Positions 47,993 to 57,827 are shown, counted from the stretch's first letter. The stretch is 64,000 nt of DNA from Acuticoccus yangtzensis (GCF_001927245.1 NZ_MJUX01000002.1:496001-560000), one strand, 5' to 3'. Notes: generated by a model not told the origin, from the sequence alone. Program-made: numbers and translations.

Positions 47993-48262
47993 ATGATGAA
48001 GACTGTCCTCGCCGCAGGCGCTGCGGTTTTGTTCTCTCTGACCGCTGCGGCGGCTCAGGAGGTGACGCTGGAAGGGCGCCTCGAAGCCGGGCAGGAGTGC
48101 GCCCTGATCCACACGACCGACGGCAAGATCTACGGCGTCGAAGGAAACGTGGATTCGACCGACTACGAGGCGAAGGTGCGGGTCACCGGCACCGTAGAGA
48201 AGGCCGACTATTGCACGGAGACGAAGGAGAAAATCATCATCTCCACGCTCACCAAGCTCTGA
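47993..48262 (+). CDS. Small secreted protein of unknown function
   Basis: An 89-residue protein (88 if the second ATG is used). The signal peptide covers about 1-21 (VLAAGAAVLFSLTAAAAQ). The mature part is a single small domain, EVTLEGRLEAGQECALIHTTDGKIYGVEGN to VRVTGTVEKADYC, with two cysteines. The pattern recalls small beta-barrel periplasmic proteins of the DUF5818 kind, where G-x-Y-x-L/V elements recur. No neighbour suggests a function. It lies convergent to the acyl-CoA ligase gene. Confidence 0.65.
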   Translation: MMKTVLAAGAAVLFSLTAAAAQEVTLEGRLEAGQECALIHTTDGKIYGVEGNVDSTDYEAKVRVTGTVEKADYCTETKEKIIISTLTKL

Positions 48263-48267
48263 TGCGA

Positions 48268-48297
48268 GGCGGCGCCGCCCGCTCGCGGGAGGCGCCG
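48268..48297. terminator. Nested hairpin between convergent genes
   Basis: GCGGCGCC/GGCGCCGC encloses CCCGC/GCGGG. It has no T-tract, so termination activity is uncertain. Confidence 0.35.
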
Positions 48298-48304
48298 CAC
48301 ATCG

Positions 48305-49921
48305 TCAGCCGTTGGCGATTTCCTTCGCGCGCTGGCGCAGGGCGAACTTCTGGATCTTGCCGGTCGACGTCTTCGGCATCGGCTCGAACACCACCGTGCG
48401 CGGCGCCTTGTAGTGGGCGATGCGCTCGCGCACCCAGGCGATGAGCTCCTCCTCCGTCACCGTCTGCCCGTCCACCAGCTCGACGAAGGCGCACGGCGTC
48501 TCGCCCCACTTCTCGTTCGGCATGGCGACGACGGCGGCCGAGGCGACGGCCGGGTGGGTGTAGAGCGCGTCCTCCACCTCGATCGACGAAATGTTCTCGC
48601 CGCCCGAGATGATGATGTCCTTGGCGCGGTCCTTGATCTCGACGTAGCCGTCGGGATGGCGCACGGCGAGATCACCTGAGTGGAACATGCCGCCGGCGAA
48701 AGCCTTCTCCGTCGCGTCCTCGTCCTTCAGGTAGCCCTTCATCACGATGTTCCCGTACATCATGATCTCGCCGACAGCCTCGCCGTTGGCGGGGACCTCC
48801 TGCATCGTTTCCGGGTCGCGCACCGAGATGCCGTCCTGCAGCGTGTAGTTCACGCCCTGGCGCGCTTTGAGGCGGGCCCGCTCCTCCACCGGCTTGGCAT
48901 CCCAATCAGGGTCCCAAGCCGAGACGACGCACGGGCCATAGACTTCGGTGAGACCATAGACGTGCGTCACCTCGATGCCGACCTCCTCCATGCGCTGGAT
49001 GACGACGGCAGGGGGCGGCGCGGCGGCGGTCATCATCTTCACCGGATGGGGCGAGGTGAAGCCGCGCTTGGTGCAGCCCTCCACCACCATCTGCATGATG
49101 ATCGGCGCGCCGCAGAAATGGGTGACGCCGTGCTTCTCGAACATGTCGACGATGAAGTCGGCGGACACCTGGCGGCAGCAGACGTTGACGCCGGCCTTCA
49201 TGGCGATGGTGAAGGGGAAGCACCAGCCGTGGCAGTGGAACATCGGCAGGGTCCACAGGTAGACCGGGAAATGCGGCATCGCCCAGTCCAGCGCGTTGGA
49301 GATCGCGCCCATGGCGACGCCGCGGTGGGAGTAGACGACGCCCTTCGGCTTGCCCGTGGTGCCCGAGGTGTAGGACAGCGTGAACGAGGCCCACTCGTCG
49401 GCGGGCGGCACGTAGGTCATCGGCGTGTCGGCGAAGACCTCGTCGTAAGTGTACTCGAACGGGCCTTCGGTGGGTTTCGCCAGCGGGTCCTCGATCCGCA
49501 CGATGACCGGCGGGGCGGACATCTCCTCGACCGCCTCGCCCAGACGCGCGGCGAGTTCTGAATCGACCAGCACCATCTTCGCCTCGGAGTGTTCCAGGCA
49601 GTAGCGCAGCGTTCCGGCATCGAGCCGGGTGTTCAGCGTCAGGATGACCGCGCCGGCGATCGGCACCGCGAAGCTCGCCTCCACGAAGGCGGGCGTGTTG
49701 GGGGCGAGGATCGCGACGACGTCGCCCGGCTTGATGCCCTTGTCGCGCAGGCCGGCGGCGAGGCGGCGGGCGCGCACGTCGGTCTCGGCCCAGGTCTGCA
49801 CCAGGTCGCCGTGCACGATCGCGGTCTTGTTCGGATAGACGGCCGCCGTCCGCGCGAGGAAGTTGAGAGGCGTGAGAGCGCGGAAATTGGCGTCGCGCTG
49901 GTGAAGGCCGCGTTCATCCAT
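48305..49921 (-). CDS. AMP-binding acyl-CoA synthetase (DmdB-like / medium-chain)
   Basis: Activates a carboxylic acid to acyl-CoA through an acyl-adenylate. The protein has 538 residues from the ATG at 49921. The AMP motif is YTSGTTGKPKGV, then YGLTEVYGP, DRAKDIIISGGENISSIEVE and the C-terminal catalytic lysine in KTSTGKIQK. The sequence is closest to the clade that includes methylmercaptopropionate-CoA ligase and fatty-acyl-CoA synthases. The open frame extends upstream to 50077, but that part has no family resemblance. Substrate unknown; the gene appears monocistronic. Confidence 0.9.
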   Translation of the reverse strand: MDERGLHQRDANFRALTPLNFLARTAAVYPNKTAIVHGDLVQTWAETDVRARRLAAGLRDKGIKPGDVVAILAPNTPAFVEASFAVPIAGAVILTLNTRLDAGTLRYCLEHSEAKMVLVDSELAARLGEAVEEMSAPPVIVRIEDPLAKPTEGPFEYTYDEVFADTPMTYVPPADEWASFTLSYTSGTTGKPKGVVYSHRGVAMGAISNALDWAMPHFPVYLWTLPMFHCHGWCFPFTIAMKAGVNVCCRQVSADFIVDMFEKHGVTHFCGAPIIMQMVVEGCTKRGFTSPHPVKMMTAAAPPPAVVIQRMEEVGIEVTHVYGLTEVYGPCVVSAWDPDWDAKPVEERARLKARQGVNYTLQDGISVRDPETMQEVPANGEAVGEIMMYGNIVMKGYLKDEDATEKAFAGGMFHSGDLAVRHPDGYVEIKDRAKDIIISGGENISSIEVEDALYTHPAVASAAVVAMPNEKWGETPCAFVELVDGQTVTEEELIAWVRERIAHYKAPRTVVFEPMPKTSTGKIQKFALRQRAKEIANG

Positions 49922-50094
49922 CGGGTGTCTCGTCTCCTCTTCGGTCGGTCGCCCGTTTGCGAGATCCATCATCGCCGGGTCGCCGGAACGTCTGCCGTTG
50001 TTGCCCTTCGCATGGGGTGGCGCAAGCCTCGCCCCACCATGGTGGTTGACCTTACCCGAACGCCGAAAACTGACCATCAGATCTGGATCAAACG

Positions 50095-51825
50095 ATGTTC
50101 CTCAACCGTCTCTCGATCGCGGCGAAGCTCTGGCTGCTGACGGGGATCAGCGTCCTGTCGCTCGCAGGTCTCGCGCTCGCCATCATTCCGCAGGCGCACA
50201 CCTATGCCATCGAGCTCGAGGCGGACAAAGCGCGGGCGGTGGCTGAGGTGGCGCGCAACATGGCCCTCGAACTCGCCAGAGAGGCGGACGAGGGCATCAT
50301 GACCGAGGAGCAGGCGAAGACGCAGTTCCGCGCCGCGATCAAGGCGATGTGGTACGACGACCACAAGGAATATCTCTTCGTCTTCGATATGGAGGGCAAC
50401 ACCATCGTCCATCCGGCCAAGCCGGAATTGGACGGCCGCAATCTGTGGGGGCTGACGGACCCGAACGGCAACAAGGTGGTGCAGCGCCTCGCCGAAGCGG
50501 CGCGGGCGGGTGGCGGCCGCGCCGACTATTGGTGGGAGCCCGCAGGATCGAAGACGCCGGAATACAAGCTGTCGTTCGCCTACCCGATCGAGCCGTGGGG
50601 CTATTTCGTCGGCACCGGCGTCTATACGGTCCGCGTCGATGCCAAGTTCGCACAGTTGAAGTGGATGGCGACCGCGATCACGGGCGTCGCCATGCTGATC
50701 GTCGCCATCGCGTGCTGGTTGGTGGCGCGGGACATCTCCCGTCCCGCCTCGGCGATGGCGGCGCTGGTCGAACGTATCGCGCGGAACGAGATCGTCGAAG
50801 AGGCGCCTTTCCAGCATCGCGCCGATGCCATCGGGAAGATCGCGCGGGCGGTGAGCGGGCTGCGGGACGGCGTGATCGAGCGGATGGAGCTTCAGAAAGC
50901 GCGCGAGCGGGAGGATCACGAGCGTCAGCGCGAACGGGCCGAGGCCATGCGGCGGATGGCCGACCAGCTCGACGCCAAAGTCTCCACGGAAGTCGGCGGT
51001 ATGGATTCGGAGGTCGGCTCCATGGTGAACCGGGCCGAGACTCTGCGCGAGCTGTCGGAGCGGATGCGCACCATGGCCAACGAGACCTTCTCTGCGTGCG
51101 AGGAGGGGCAGACCAGCGTGCAGACCGTGGCGACGGCGGCCGAAGAGCTCAGCTCCAGTGCGCAGGAGATCAGCCGCCAGGTCGAAGGCACCGCGCAGAC
51201 GACGCGCAAGGCGGTCACCGCGGCGGAGGGTGCGACCAGCTCGGTCAACGCCCTGGTCGAGAAGAGCCGGTCCATCGGCGAGGTGACGCAGCTCATCAAC
51301 TCCATCGCCGAGCAGACCAACCTGTTGGCGCTGAATGCGACCATCGAGGCGGCGCGCGCCGGGGAGGCGGGCAAGGGCTTCACCATCGTCGCCCAGGAGG
51401 TGAAGGGCCTCGCCGAGCAGACCGGCAAGGCGACGGCGGAGATCGAGGCGCAGATCCGCGCGATCCAGGCCGAGACGGACCACAGCGTCGGCGCCATCCG
51501 CGGCATCGTCGACATCATCAGCCAGGTGTCGACGAACACGGACGCGATGGCGAGCGCGCTGGATCAGCAGGTGGAGGCGATCCAGGAGATCGCGCGCAGC
51601 ATCGCCAACGCATCGGAATCCTCGAAGCTGATCGGCAAGAATATGAGCCAGCTGCGGACCAACGCGGAGGAGACGGGCGAGGCGATCGAGGTGCTCTATT
51701 CGGCCTCATCGTCGCTGCGCGGGCGGTCGACCGGGGTGCGCGGCGCGGTGGACGGGTTCCTCTCCAGCCTTCGCCACGCCAATGACGACGAGAATGGGCG
51801 GGGCCGGGCGGCGGCGGTCCGCTGA
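50095..51825 (+). CDS. Methyl-accepting chemotaxis protein with single Cache domain
   Basis: A 576-residue transmembrane chemoreceptor. TM1 lies at about 10-30. A periplasmic Cache domain of the sCache_2 type ([40 protein letters not shown]) covers about 31-190. TM2 lies near 190-212 ([20 protein letters not shown]), followed by HAMP and a coiled-coil signalling domain with the conserved tip [20 protein letters not shown]. No CheR-binding pentapeptide is seen at the C-terminus. sCache_2 receptors often sense small carboxylates. No che genes are nearby. Confidence 0.94.
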   Translation: MFLNRLSIAAKLWLLTGISVLSLAGLALAIIPQAHTYAIELEADKARAVAEVARNMALELAREADEGIMTEEQAKTQFRAAIKAMWYDDHKEYLFVFDMEGNTIVHPAKPELDGRNLWGLTDPNGNKVVQRLAEAARAGGGRADYWWEPAGSKTPEYKLSFAYPIEPWGYFVGTGVYTVRVDAKFAQLKWMATAITGVAMLIVAIACWLVARDISRPASAMAALVERIARNEIVEEAPFQHRADAIGKIARAVSGLRDGVIERMELQKAREREDHERQRERAEAMRRMADQLDAKVSTEVGGMDSEVGSMVNRAETLRELSERMRTMANETFSACEEGQTSVQTVATAAEELSSSAQEISRQVEGTAQTTRKAVTAAEGATSSVNALVEKSRSIGEVTQLINSIAEQTNLLALNATIEAARAGEAGKGFTIVAQEVKGLAEQTGKATAEIEAQIRAIQAETDHSVGAIRGIVDIISQVSTNTDAMASALDQQVEAIQEIARSIANASESSKLIGKNMSQLRTNAEETGEAIEVLYSASSSLRGRSTGVRGAVDGFLSSLRHANDDENGRGRAAAVR

Positions 51826-51847
51826 CGCTACCCGCCCCACGAAGCAG

Positions 51848-51875
51848 AAAGGCCGGTCTCGGGGACCGGCCTTTG
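51848..51875. terminator. Bidirectional Rho-independent terminator
   Basis: AAAGGCCGGTC and GACCGGCCTTT form a perfect 11-bp stem with a 5-nt loop. It serves the chemoreceptor gene and the convergent TRAP/racemase operon. Confidence 0.85.
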
Positions 51876-51877
51876 TC

Positions 51878-52621
51878 TCATCCGCCGATGCGCGCGGCCA
51901 GAGCGGCGGGAAGGCCGATCGACGGTTTGCCCGGCGGTCGCGCATAGGCGCCGCGGCGGGGGACGGTCAGGTCCATGCGCACCAGCATTTCGGCGTAGAG
52001 GGTGGCGGCGACGACGGGGTCGATCATCGGCACCGACGCGCGGTCGCGCACCTTGGCGGCGAACCCGGCCAGCGGGGCGCCGCCAATGATCACGGCGTCC
52101 GCCCTGTCGCGCTCCACCGCGTGCTCGACCAGGTCGACGAGGCGGGTGCCCAGCGTGTCCTGCACCTCGTCGATGCCGCCCTGCATCGGCTCGTCCGGCA
52201 CGCGCACGCCGGTGAAGCGGCCCGTCAGCCCGGCGCGGGTGACGGTGTCGAGGTACCAGGTGGACATCACCGGCGAGAAGGTGACGATGCCGAAGCGGTC
52301 ACCCACCGCGCAGGCGGTGAGGATCGACGCCTCGGCGACGCCGACGACCGGAATGTCGAACAGTTCGCGCGCGGCGAGCAGACCGGGATCGCCGAACGCG
52401 GCGACGATCACCGCGTCCACCCGGCCTTCGTGGGCGGCGATCATCTCCAGCACGATGGAGGCGGAGATGTCCGCCTCGGCCCGCGAGGAGATGTAGGGGA
52501 AGCCGCGGTCCGCCGTGGCGAGGACCAGCTCCGTGCCGGGCGCCAGGACAGGGCGCGCCGCGTCGGCCATGCGCTCGGTGAGGCTGACCGAGGTGTTGGG
52601 ATTCAGGAAGAGAAGGCGCAC
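51878..52621 (-). CDS. Aspartate/glutamate/hydantoin racemase family protein lacking both catalytic cysteines
   Basis: A 247-residue protein of the Asp/Glu/hydantoin racemase fold (LLFLNPNTSVSLTERM at the start, VVGVAEASILTACAVGDRFGIVTFS). In active racemases of this family a cysteine sits in the A-C-F-x-D-P-G motif and a second in L-G-C-A-G-M. Here these read VAAFGDPGL (A75) and IIGGAPLAG, and the only cysteine is C104 elsewhere. A two-cysteine racemisation is therefore not possible as usually drawn. It is the last gene of a TRAP operon and may be a decarboxylase, isomerase or binding protein for the transported acid. Confidence 0.85.
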   Translation of the reverse strand: MRLLFLNPNTSVSLTERMADAARPVLAPGTELVLATADRGFPYISSRAEADISASIVLEMIAAHEGRVDAVIVAAFGDPGLLAARELFDIPVVGVAEASILTACAVGDRFGIVTFSPVMSTWYLDTVTRAGLTGRFTGVRVPDEPMQGGIDEVQDTLGTRLVDLVEHAVERDRADAVIIGGAPLAGFAAKVRDRASVPMIDPVVAATLYAEMLVRMDLTVPRRGAYARPPGKPSIGLPAALAARIGG

Positions 52622-52628
52622 GGCTGTC

Positions 52629-53930
52629 CTAGCGGAGCATCATCTGCGGCAGGAAGGTGACGATCTGCGGGAAGATCGTGATGATGACCAGCCCCAGCAT
52701 CATCAGGAAGAAGAACGGCATCGCCGCGCGGGTGACCTGCAAGATGTCCCGTCCACTCATGCCTTGGAGCACGAACAGGTTGAACCCCACCGGCGGGGTG
52801 ATCTGCGCCATCTCGACGACGATCACGCAGAAGATGCCGAACCACAGAAGGTCGATCCCGGCCGCCTGCACCATCGGCAGCACCACCGTGGCGGTGAGAA
52901 CCAGCATGGACACGCCGTCCAGGAAGCAGCCGAGGAGGATGTAGAAGATGCCGAGCACGAAGAGCAGCATGTAGGGCGACAGCTCGAGGCTGTTGACCCA
53001 GGCTGCGAGGTGACGCGGCACGCCGGTGAAGCCCATCGCCATCGACAGGAAGGCGGCGGTGACGAGGATGAAGGCGATCATGCACGAGGTGCGCACGGCG
53101 CCGAGCAGCGTCTCCATGAAGGTGGCCGGCGTGAGGCTGCGCGACACGGCGGCGAGCACCAGCGCACCGATGACGCCGATGGTGGCCGCCTCGGTCGGCG
53201 TCGCGAACCCGCCATAGATCGAGCCGAGCACCGCCAGGATGAGCAGCATCACCGGAATGAGGAAGCGCGAGCGCCAGAGCTTCTGCTTGAACGAGAGCTT
53301 GTCGGTGTCGGCGGGCGTCAGCTCGGGGCGGATGAAGGACCAGATCATCACGTAGGCCATGAACAGGCCGACGATCATGAGGCCCGGAATGATGCCCGCC
53401 ATGAAGAGCCGCGAAATCGACTGCTGCGAGATGATGCCGTAGACGATGAGCATGATCGACGGCGGAATGAGAAGGCCCAGCGTGCCGGATCCCGCCAGTG
53501 TGCCGATGATCATCCGCTCGTCGTAGCCGCGCTTCTTCAGCTCCGGCAGCGAGATGCGGCCGATCGTGGCGCAGGTGACCGCCGACGAGCCCGCCACCGC
53601 CGCCATGATGCCGCAGCCGACGATGTTGACGTGGACGAGGCGGCCCGGAAGCCACGAGAGCCAGGCGGACAGGCCCATGAACATGTCCTGGCTGAGCCGC
53701 GTGCGGAAGAGGATCTCGCCCATCCAGATGAACAGGGGCAGCGCGGTGAGCGCCCAGTTCCACGAGGAGTCCCAGACGGTGGAGGCGAGCAGCGAGCCGG
53801 CCGGGGCGGGGGTGAAGAATTCGAGCGCCACCCAGCCGACGATGCCGAGCGAGACGGCGATCCACACGCCGCCCGCCAGGAGAATGATCATGACCGTGAA
53901 GAGAACGGTCGCAAGTGCGCCGGCAGCCAT
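52629..53930 (-). CDS. dctM: TRAP transporter large permease (DctM)
   Basis: The 433-residue twelve-helix subunit that carries the translocation path. Typical segments are GSSAVTCATIGRISLPELKK with GYDERMIIGTLAGSGTLGLL, LIPPSIMLIVYG, GGFATPTEAATIGVIGALVL and ITPPVGFNLFVLQG. The start overlaps the dctQ stop (TGATG). It works with the small permease and the binding protein upstream. Confidence 0.95.
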   Translation of the reverse strand: MAAGALATVLFTVMIILLAGGVWIAVSLGIVGWVALEFFTPAPAGSLLASTVWDSSWNWALTALPLFIWMGEILFRTRLSQDMFMGLSAWLSWLPGRLVHVNIVGCGIMAAVAGSSAVTCATIGRISLPELKKRGYDERMIIGTLAGSGTLGLLIPPSIMLIVYGIISQQSISRLFMAGIIPGLMIVGLFMAYVMIWSFIRPELTPADTDKLSFKQKLWRSRFLIPVMLLILAVLGSIYGGFATPTEAATIGVIGALVLAAVSRSLTPATFMETLLGAVRTSCMIAFILVTAAFLSMAMGFTGVPRHLAAWVNSLELSPYMLLFVLGIFYILLGCFLDGVSMLVLTATVVLPMVQAAGIDLLWFGIFCVIVVEMAQITPPVGFNLFVLQGMSGRDILQVTRAAMPFFFLMMLGLVIITIFPQIVTFLPQMMLR

Positions 53931-54517
53931 CAGATGGAACGCTCCGCCTGGGCGGGCACGCCGCCGTCGTTGGACATGTCGACCGGGTGGTCGGAGAGGA
54001 CGCCCTCTTCGGCCTGGTAGCCGGGGGTTTCGCCTTTGAGGACGAGGATCAGCTCGTCGACGAGGGCGAGCACGAGAAGCGCGCCGCCGATCGCCATGCC
54101 GGTCTGGGGGATCCAGAAGGGCATCTTCACGAGGCCGGGCGAGATGTCGCCGAAGTCGTAGGATTGGATCGCGAGCTTCACCGAGAAGTAGGTGAAGTAG
54201 GCGGCGGCGGCGATGCCCACGGCGCAGCACATCACCTCGACCGCGAGCTTCAATGTCGGCGGCAGCCCGCGGATGGCGAGATTGACGCGCACATGGGTGC
54301 CGCTCTTCAGCGTGTAGGCGAGACCGAGGAAGGTGGAGGCGGCCATGCAAAAGCCCGCCGCCTCCGTTCCGTCGATGGTCACGCCGACGAAGCGGCCAAT
54401 GATCTGGGCGATGATGCTGATGGCGATACCCATCAGAAAAAGCCCGGCGAGGACGCCGCTTGCGAGGTAGACCCCGTCAAGCGCCTTGCGCACTGGTCCG
54501 ATCCGGCCGCTCGTCAT
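53930..54517 (-). CDS. dctQ: TRAP transporter small permease (DctQ)
   Basis: A 195-residue membrane protein with four predicted helices (GVLAGLFLMGIAISIIAQII, EAAGFCMAASTFLGLAYTL, LAVEVMCCAVGIAAAAYFTY, MAIGGALLVLALVDELILVL). FLGLAYTLKSGTHVRV is the family core. The polar C-terminal 30 residues are an extension. It lies 3 bp after dctP and overlaps dctM by 1 nt. Confidence 0.93.
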   Translation of the reverse strand: MTSGRIGPVRKALDGVYLASGVLAGLFLMGIAISIIAQIIGRFVGVTIDGTEAAGFCMAASTFLGLAYTLKSGTHVRVNLAIRGLPPTLKLAVEVMCCAVGIAAAAYFTYFSVKLAIQSYDFGDISPGLVKMPFWIPQTGMAIGGALLVLALVDELILVLKGETPGYQAEEGVLSDHPVDMSNDGGVPAQAERSI

Positions 54518-54520
54518 GGT

Positions 54521-55519
54521 TTATTCGAGGCCCTTCGCCTGGAAGTAGGGGGTCACGGCCGCGAGGGCGTCCTCGGAGGCGGTTTCCTTCCACGCTTTGA
54601 GCATCTCACCGCCGACTTCGGTCATCTTGGTGACGATCGACTCGGGCGCGTCGGTGACGGTCATGCCGTTCTCGGCGAGGATGCCCTTCTGCTCTTCGTG
54701 GACGGCCTCGGACATTTCCCAGCCGCGCTTCTCGGCGGTTTCGGCGGCGGCGAGAACGGCCTCCTGCACCTCGGCGGGCAGCGCCTCGAAGGCGGCCTTG
54801 GAGACGATGACGGCGTTCTTGGAGTAGAGCGCGCCGACGTCCATGTAGTTGCTGGTGTTGTCCCAAGCCTGCACGTCGATGCCGGTCTGGGGCGAGGTGA
54901 AGAGCGCTTCGATCAGCCCGGTCGAGAAGGCCTGCGGCACTTCGGCGAACGGCAGGATGGTGGCCTGGAAGCCGAGGCGCTCGGCCATCTCCTGCGTGGA
55001 GGTCGAGTAGATGCGGATCTTCACGCCCTCGAAGTCGGCCGGGCTTTCGACCGGGAACTTGGTGTAGAAGCCCTGACCCGGCCACGGGCTGTAGAACAGC
55101 ACCTTCATGCCGGCTTCGTCGAAGATCTTGTCGAAATAGGGCTTCTGGGCGTCCTTCAGCTCCCACGCCGCCTCGTAGGTGGAGGCGATGAAGGGCACGC
55201 CGGCCAGAATATACATCGGGTCTTCGTTGCCGTAGACGCCGAGGCGGATCTCGCCGATCGGGATCTGGCCGGACTGCACGGCGCGCTTGATCGAGTCGAG
55301 CTTGATCAGCGAGTCGTTGGGCTGCAGGTCGATCGTGAGTTCACCGCCGGACGCTTCGGCCACCTCGTCGATGAACATGCGGATGTTCTTGGTGTGGAAG
55401 TTTTCTTCCGGGTAGCCGGAGGCCATCAGCCACGTCGTCTCCGCGCTGGCGGGGACGGCCACCGTGAGGGCCGCCGCCCCCAAGGCTGCGGCGAACGCGA
55501 AGGTTCCGCTCAGTTTCAT
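54521..55519 (-). CDS. dctP: TRAP transporter substrate-binding protein (DctP)
   Basis: A 332-residue periplasmic binding protein. The signal peptide is about 1-27 (TFAFAAALGAAALTVAVPASA), and the mature start is ETTWLMASGYPEENFHTKN. The conserved arginine-containing loop FEGVKIRIYSTSTQEMAERL (in parts) and EVPQAFSTGLIEALFTSPQTG mark the DctP pocket. The ATG has GGAGA upstream. It leads the operon dctP-dctQ-dctM-racemase-like. The ligand is probably a carboxylate, unproven. Confidence 0.94.
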   Translation of the reverse strand: MKLSGTFAFAAALGAAALTVAVPASAETTWLMASGYPEENFHTKNIRMFIDEVAEASGGELTIDLQPNDSLIKLDSIKRAVQSGQIPIGEIRLGVYGNEDPMYILAGVPFIASTYEAAWELKDAQKPYFDKIFDEAGMKVLFYSPWPGQGFYTKFPVESPADFEGVKIRIYSTSTQEMAERLGFQATILPFAEVPQAFSTGLIEALFTSPQTGIDVQAWDNTSNYMDVGALYSKNAVIVSKAAFEALPAEVQEAVLAAAETAEKRGWEMSEAVHEEQKGILAENGMTVTDAPESIVTKMTEVGGEMLKAWKETASEDALAAVTPYFQAKGLE

Positions 55520-56222
55520 CGTGCTCTCCTCAAAAATTCGTCGTCGGCCCGAAGGCGGATCGTAGGGCAGAGTGCATTTGGCATGCCACTTTGTCACCGC
55601 CTTGGACGCAGCAGAGGCATGGGTGATGCCGCTATGCTGCCACACCAGAGGCTGGCTGCCGAGAAGGAGAGCAGGAATCGGGCCGCGTATTCGTGACCCC
55701 GCGAAAAATTCGTCGCACCGCCGAAAAAGCATCGACTGTCGAAGAGACCGCCGCCGATAAGTTTCGGTGCGATTTTCATTTGCAGACCTATGATCTCCGA
55801 ACCGTGCGGGAGACCTCCGCGGCTTCTCCACCCCTGCGGTGGCGCTCTTGTGGGCCGCGACGGTGGCGCGCGGGCGTCCCCCGGCCGTCACACGCGCGTG
55901 CGGAGCGTTCTTCGCGGCGGTGCAAGCGGCGGTGCAGCCCTTGGATTTAGGTGCCGCGTCAGACGCTTAGGGCCGCGCCTATCCCGTAATGGCGGCGCAT
56001 CCGGCGCCCGGCGCAGCGGGCGTCCGTGACAGATCAGCAGCCGGGATGTTCAATGTTTGAACGAGTTGCCTAGCGAATCTGATAAAATTTGTGCAGGCGC
56101 ACCCGTTTTAGCCAATGGTGCTGAAAAAGAAAGCGGATAAGAATCGGGTGATCCGGCGCTGATGTCTCACCACCATTGGGCGGCATCGCGATGGCATTCG
56201 ATTTATAGACAATGGGGAGCCT
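55520..56222. other. Gene-free interval between divergent TRAP and ABC operons
   Basis: About 700 bp without a supportable gene. AAAAATTCGTCG occurs twice (55532 and 55704). The right end (56080-56220) is AT-richer and should hold the ABC-operon promoter. A palindrome at 56048 is listed separately. The short open frames here lack ribosome sites and conserved features. Confidence 0.5.
56048..56062. promoter_or_regulatory. Palindrome GTTCAA-TGT-TTGAAC upstream of the dipeptide-type ABC operon
   Basis: A 6+6 bp perfect inverted repeat with a 3-bp centre, about 160 bp before the binding-protein start. Its symmetry suits a dimeric repressor. The regulator is not encoded nearby. Confidence 0.4.
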
Positions 56223-57818
56223 ATGTCGTCTTTGAAGACTATGCTGGCCGCTGCCGGCATTGCCGCCAGCTTGGTGGCGCTGCCAGCCTCCGCCCAGGAG
56301 AGTGGCGGCACCTTGGTGATGGTGACGCAGCCCGAGCCGCCGAACCTCGCACCCTATATTTCGACCTCGGGCCCGATCGGCCAGGTGGCCAGCAAGGTCT
56401 ACGAAGGGCTCGTCAACATCGGCCCGGATTTCGAGATCCTGCCGAGCCTCGCCAAGTCGTGGGAGATCTCCGACGACGGCCTCACCTACACCTTCTCCCT
56501 CCAGGAAGGTGTGACGTGGCACGACGGTGAGCCCTTCACCTCCGCCGACGTCCAGTTCGGCATCATGGACGTTCTGCGCGAAGTCCACCCGCGCGGCGGG
56601 TCGCTGCTCCAGGTCATCGAGTCGGTCGACACCCCCGACGATCTGACCGCAGTGCTCAACCTGTCCGAGCCCGCGCCCTACCTCCTCGTCGCCCTCAACG
56701 GCTACGAGAGCCCGATCGTCGCCAAGCACATCTTCGACGGCACGGACATCCGCGGCAACGAGACGGCCAACGCGCCGATCGGCACCGGCCCCTTCAAGTT
56801 CGTCGAATGGCAGAAGGGCCAATATGTCCGCATGGACAAGAACGAGGACTATTGGCAGGACGGCAAGCCGTACCTCGACCGCGTCGTCGTTCGCTTCATC
56901 GCCGATGCGGCCACCCGCACCGCGGCCATGGAGTCCGAGGAAGTGCTGCTCGGCGGCTTCGGGGCGATCCCGAACATCGACGTGCCGGCGCTGGAGGAGC
57001 TTCCCTATCTGGAGGCGACAACCGAGGGCTACGGCTACTTCGCGCCGATGATGCAGCTCCAGTTCAACACCTCGAAGGCGCCTTACGACAACGAGAAGGT
57101 GCGCCAGGCCATCGCCTATGCGGTGGACCGTGACTTCGTCGTCGAGAACATCTGGTTCGGCTTCGGCAAAGTTGCCACCGGCCCGATCTCCTCGCTGTTC
57201 GAGCCGACCGGCCTCTACACCACCGACGGCGTGATCGACTACACGGTCGACGACCGCATCGAGAAGGCCAACGCCCTGCTCGACGAGGCGGGCTATCCGC
57301 GCGGCGACAACGGCATCCGCTTCTCGATGGTCCACGACATGACGCCCTACGGCGAAGAGTGGCGCCGTTTCGGTGAATACGTGAAGCAGGCGCTGGGCGA
57401 AGTCGGCATCGCGGTCGACCTGCGCTACGAGGACGTCGCCACCTGGCTGAAGCGCGTCTACACCGACTACGACTACGAGATGTCGTCCAACTGGCTGTTC
57501 GGCCTGCCCGATCCGGTGATCGGCGTGCATCGCCAGTTCCACTCCGACCAGATCCGCCAGGGCACCGTGTTCGTGAACGGTATGCTGTGGTCGACCCCGG
57601 AGATGGATGCGCTGATGGACAAGGCGAAGACCGAGAACGACCCGGCCGCCCGCGCCGAACTCTACAAGGAGTTCCAGCAGGTCGTGACCGAGGCCGCCCC
57701 GGTGATCTTCATGCACGAAATGGAGTTCGTCACCGTCTACAATACGAAGTTGCATGACGTGGTGACGGGTCCGCTCGGCATCTACAACAACTTCGCCGAC
57801 ATGTGGATGGAACAGTAA
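56223..57818 (+). CDS. ABC transporter substrate-binding protein, family 5 (dipeptide/oligopeptide type)
   Basis: Periplasmic binding protein of 531 residues. The signal peptide is about 1-24 (MLAAAGIAASLVALPASAQ). Family motifs are GGTLVMVTQPEPPNLAPY, SKVYEGLVNIGPDFEILPSL, AKSWEISDDGLTYTFSLQ, GVTWHDGEPFTSADVQF and YDNEKVRQAIAYAVDRDF. It heads an operon of two permeases, a double ATPase, a small AtzG/GatC-like protein and an amidase. That context suggests amides or short N-acyl compounds as ligand rather than ordinary dipeptides (inference). Confidence 0.94.
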   Translation: MSSLKTMLAAAGIAASLVALPASAQESGGTLVMVTQPEPPNLAPYISTSGPIGQVASKVYEGLVNIGPDFEILPSLAKSWEISDDGLTYTFSLQEGVTWHDGEPFTSADVQFGIMDVLREVHPRGGSLLQVIESVDTPDDLTAVLNLSEPAPYLLVALNGYESPIVAKHIFDGTDIRGNETANAPIGTGPFKFVEWQKGQYVRMDKNEDYWQDGKPYLDRVVVRFIADAATRTAAMESEEVLLGGFGAIPNIDVPALEELPYLEATTEGYGYFAPMMQLQFNTSKAPYDNEKVRQAIAYAVDRDFVVENIWFGFGKVATGPISSLFEPTGLYTTDGVIDYTVDDRIEKANALLDEAGYPRGDNGIRFSMVHDMTPYGEEWRRFGEYVKQALGEVGIAVDLRYEDVATWLKRVYTDYDYEMSSNWLFGLPDPVIGVHRQFHSDQIRQGTVFVNGMLWSTPEMDALMDKAKTENDPAARAELYKEFQQVVTEAAPVIFMHEMEFVTVYNTKLHDVVTGPLGIYNNFADMWMEQ

Positions 57819-57827
57819 GAACTCGGC

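Noticed and set aside
55693-55950. 85-codon open frame in the TRAP/ABC intergenic gap
   Set aside because: It is Arg/Ser-rich low-complexity translation without a ribosome site, and competing frames overlap it.
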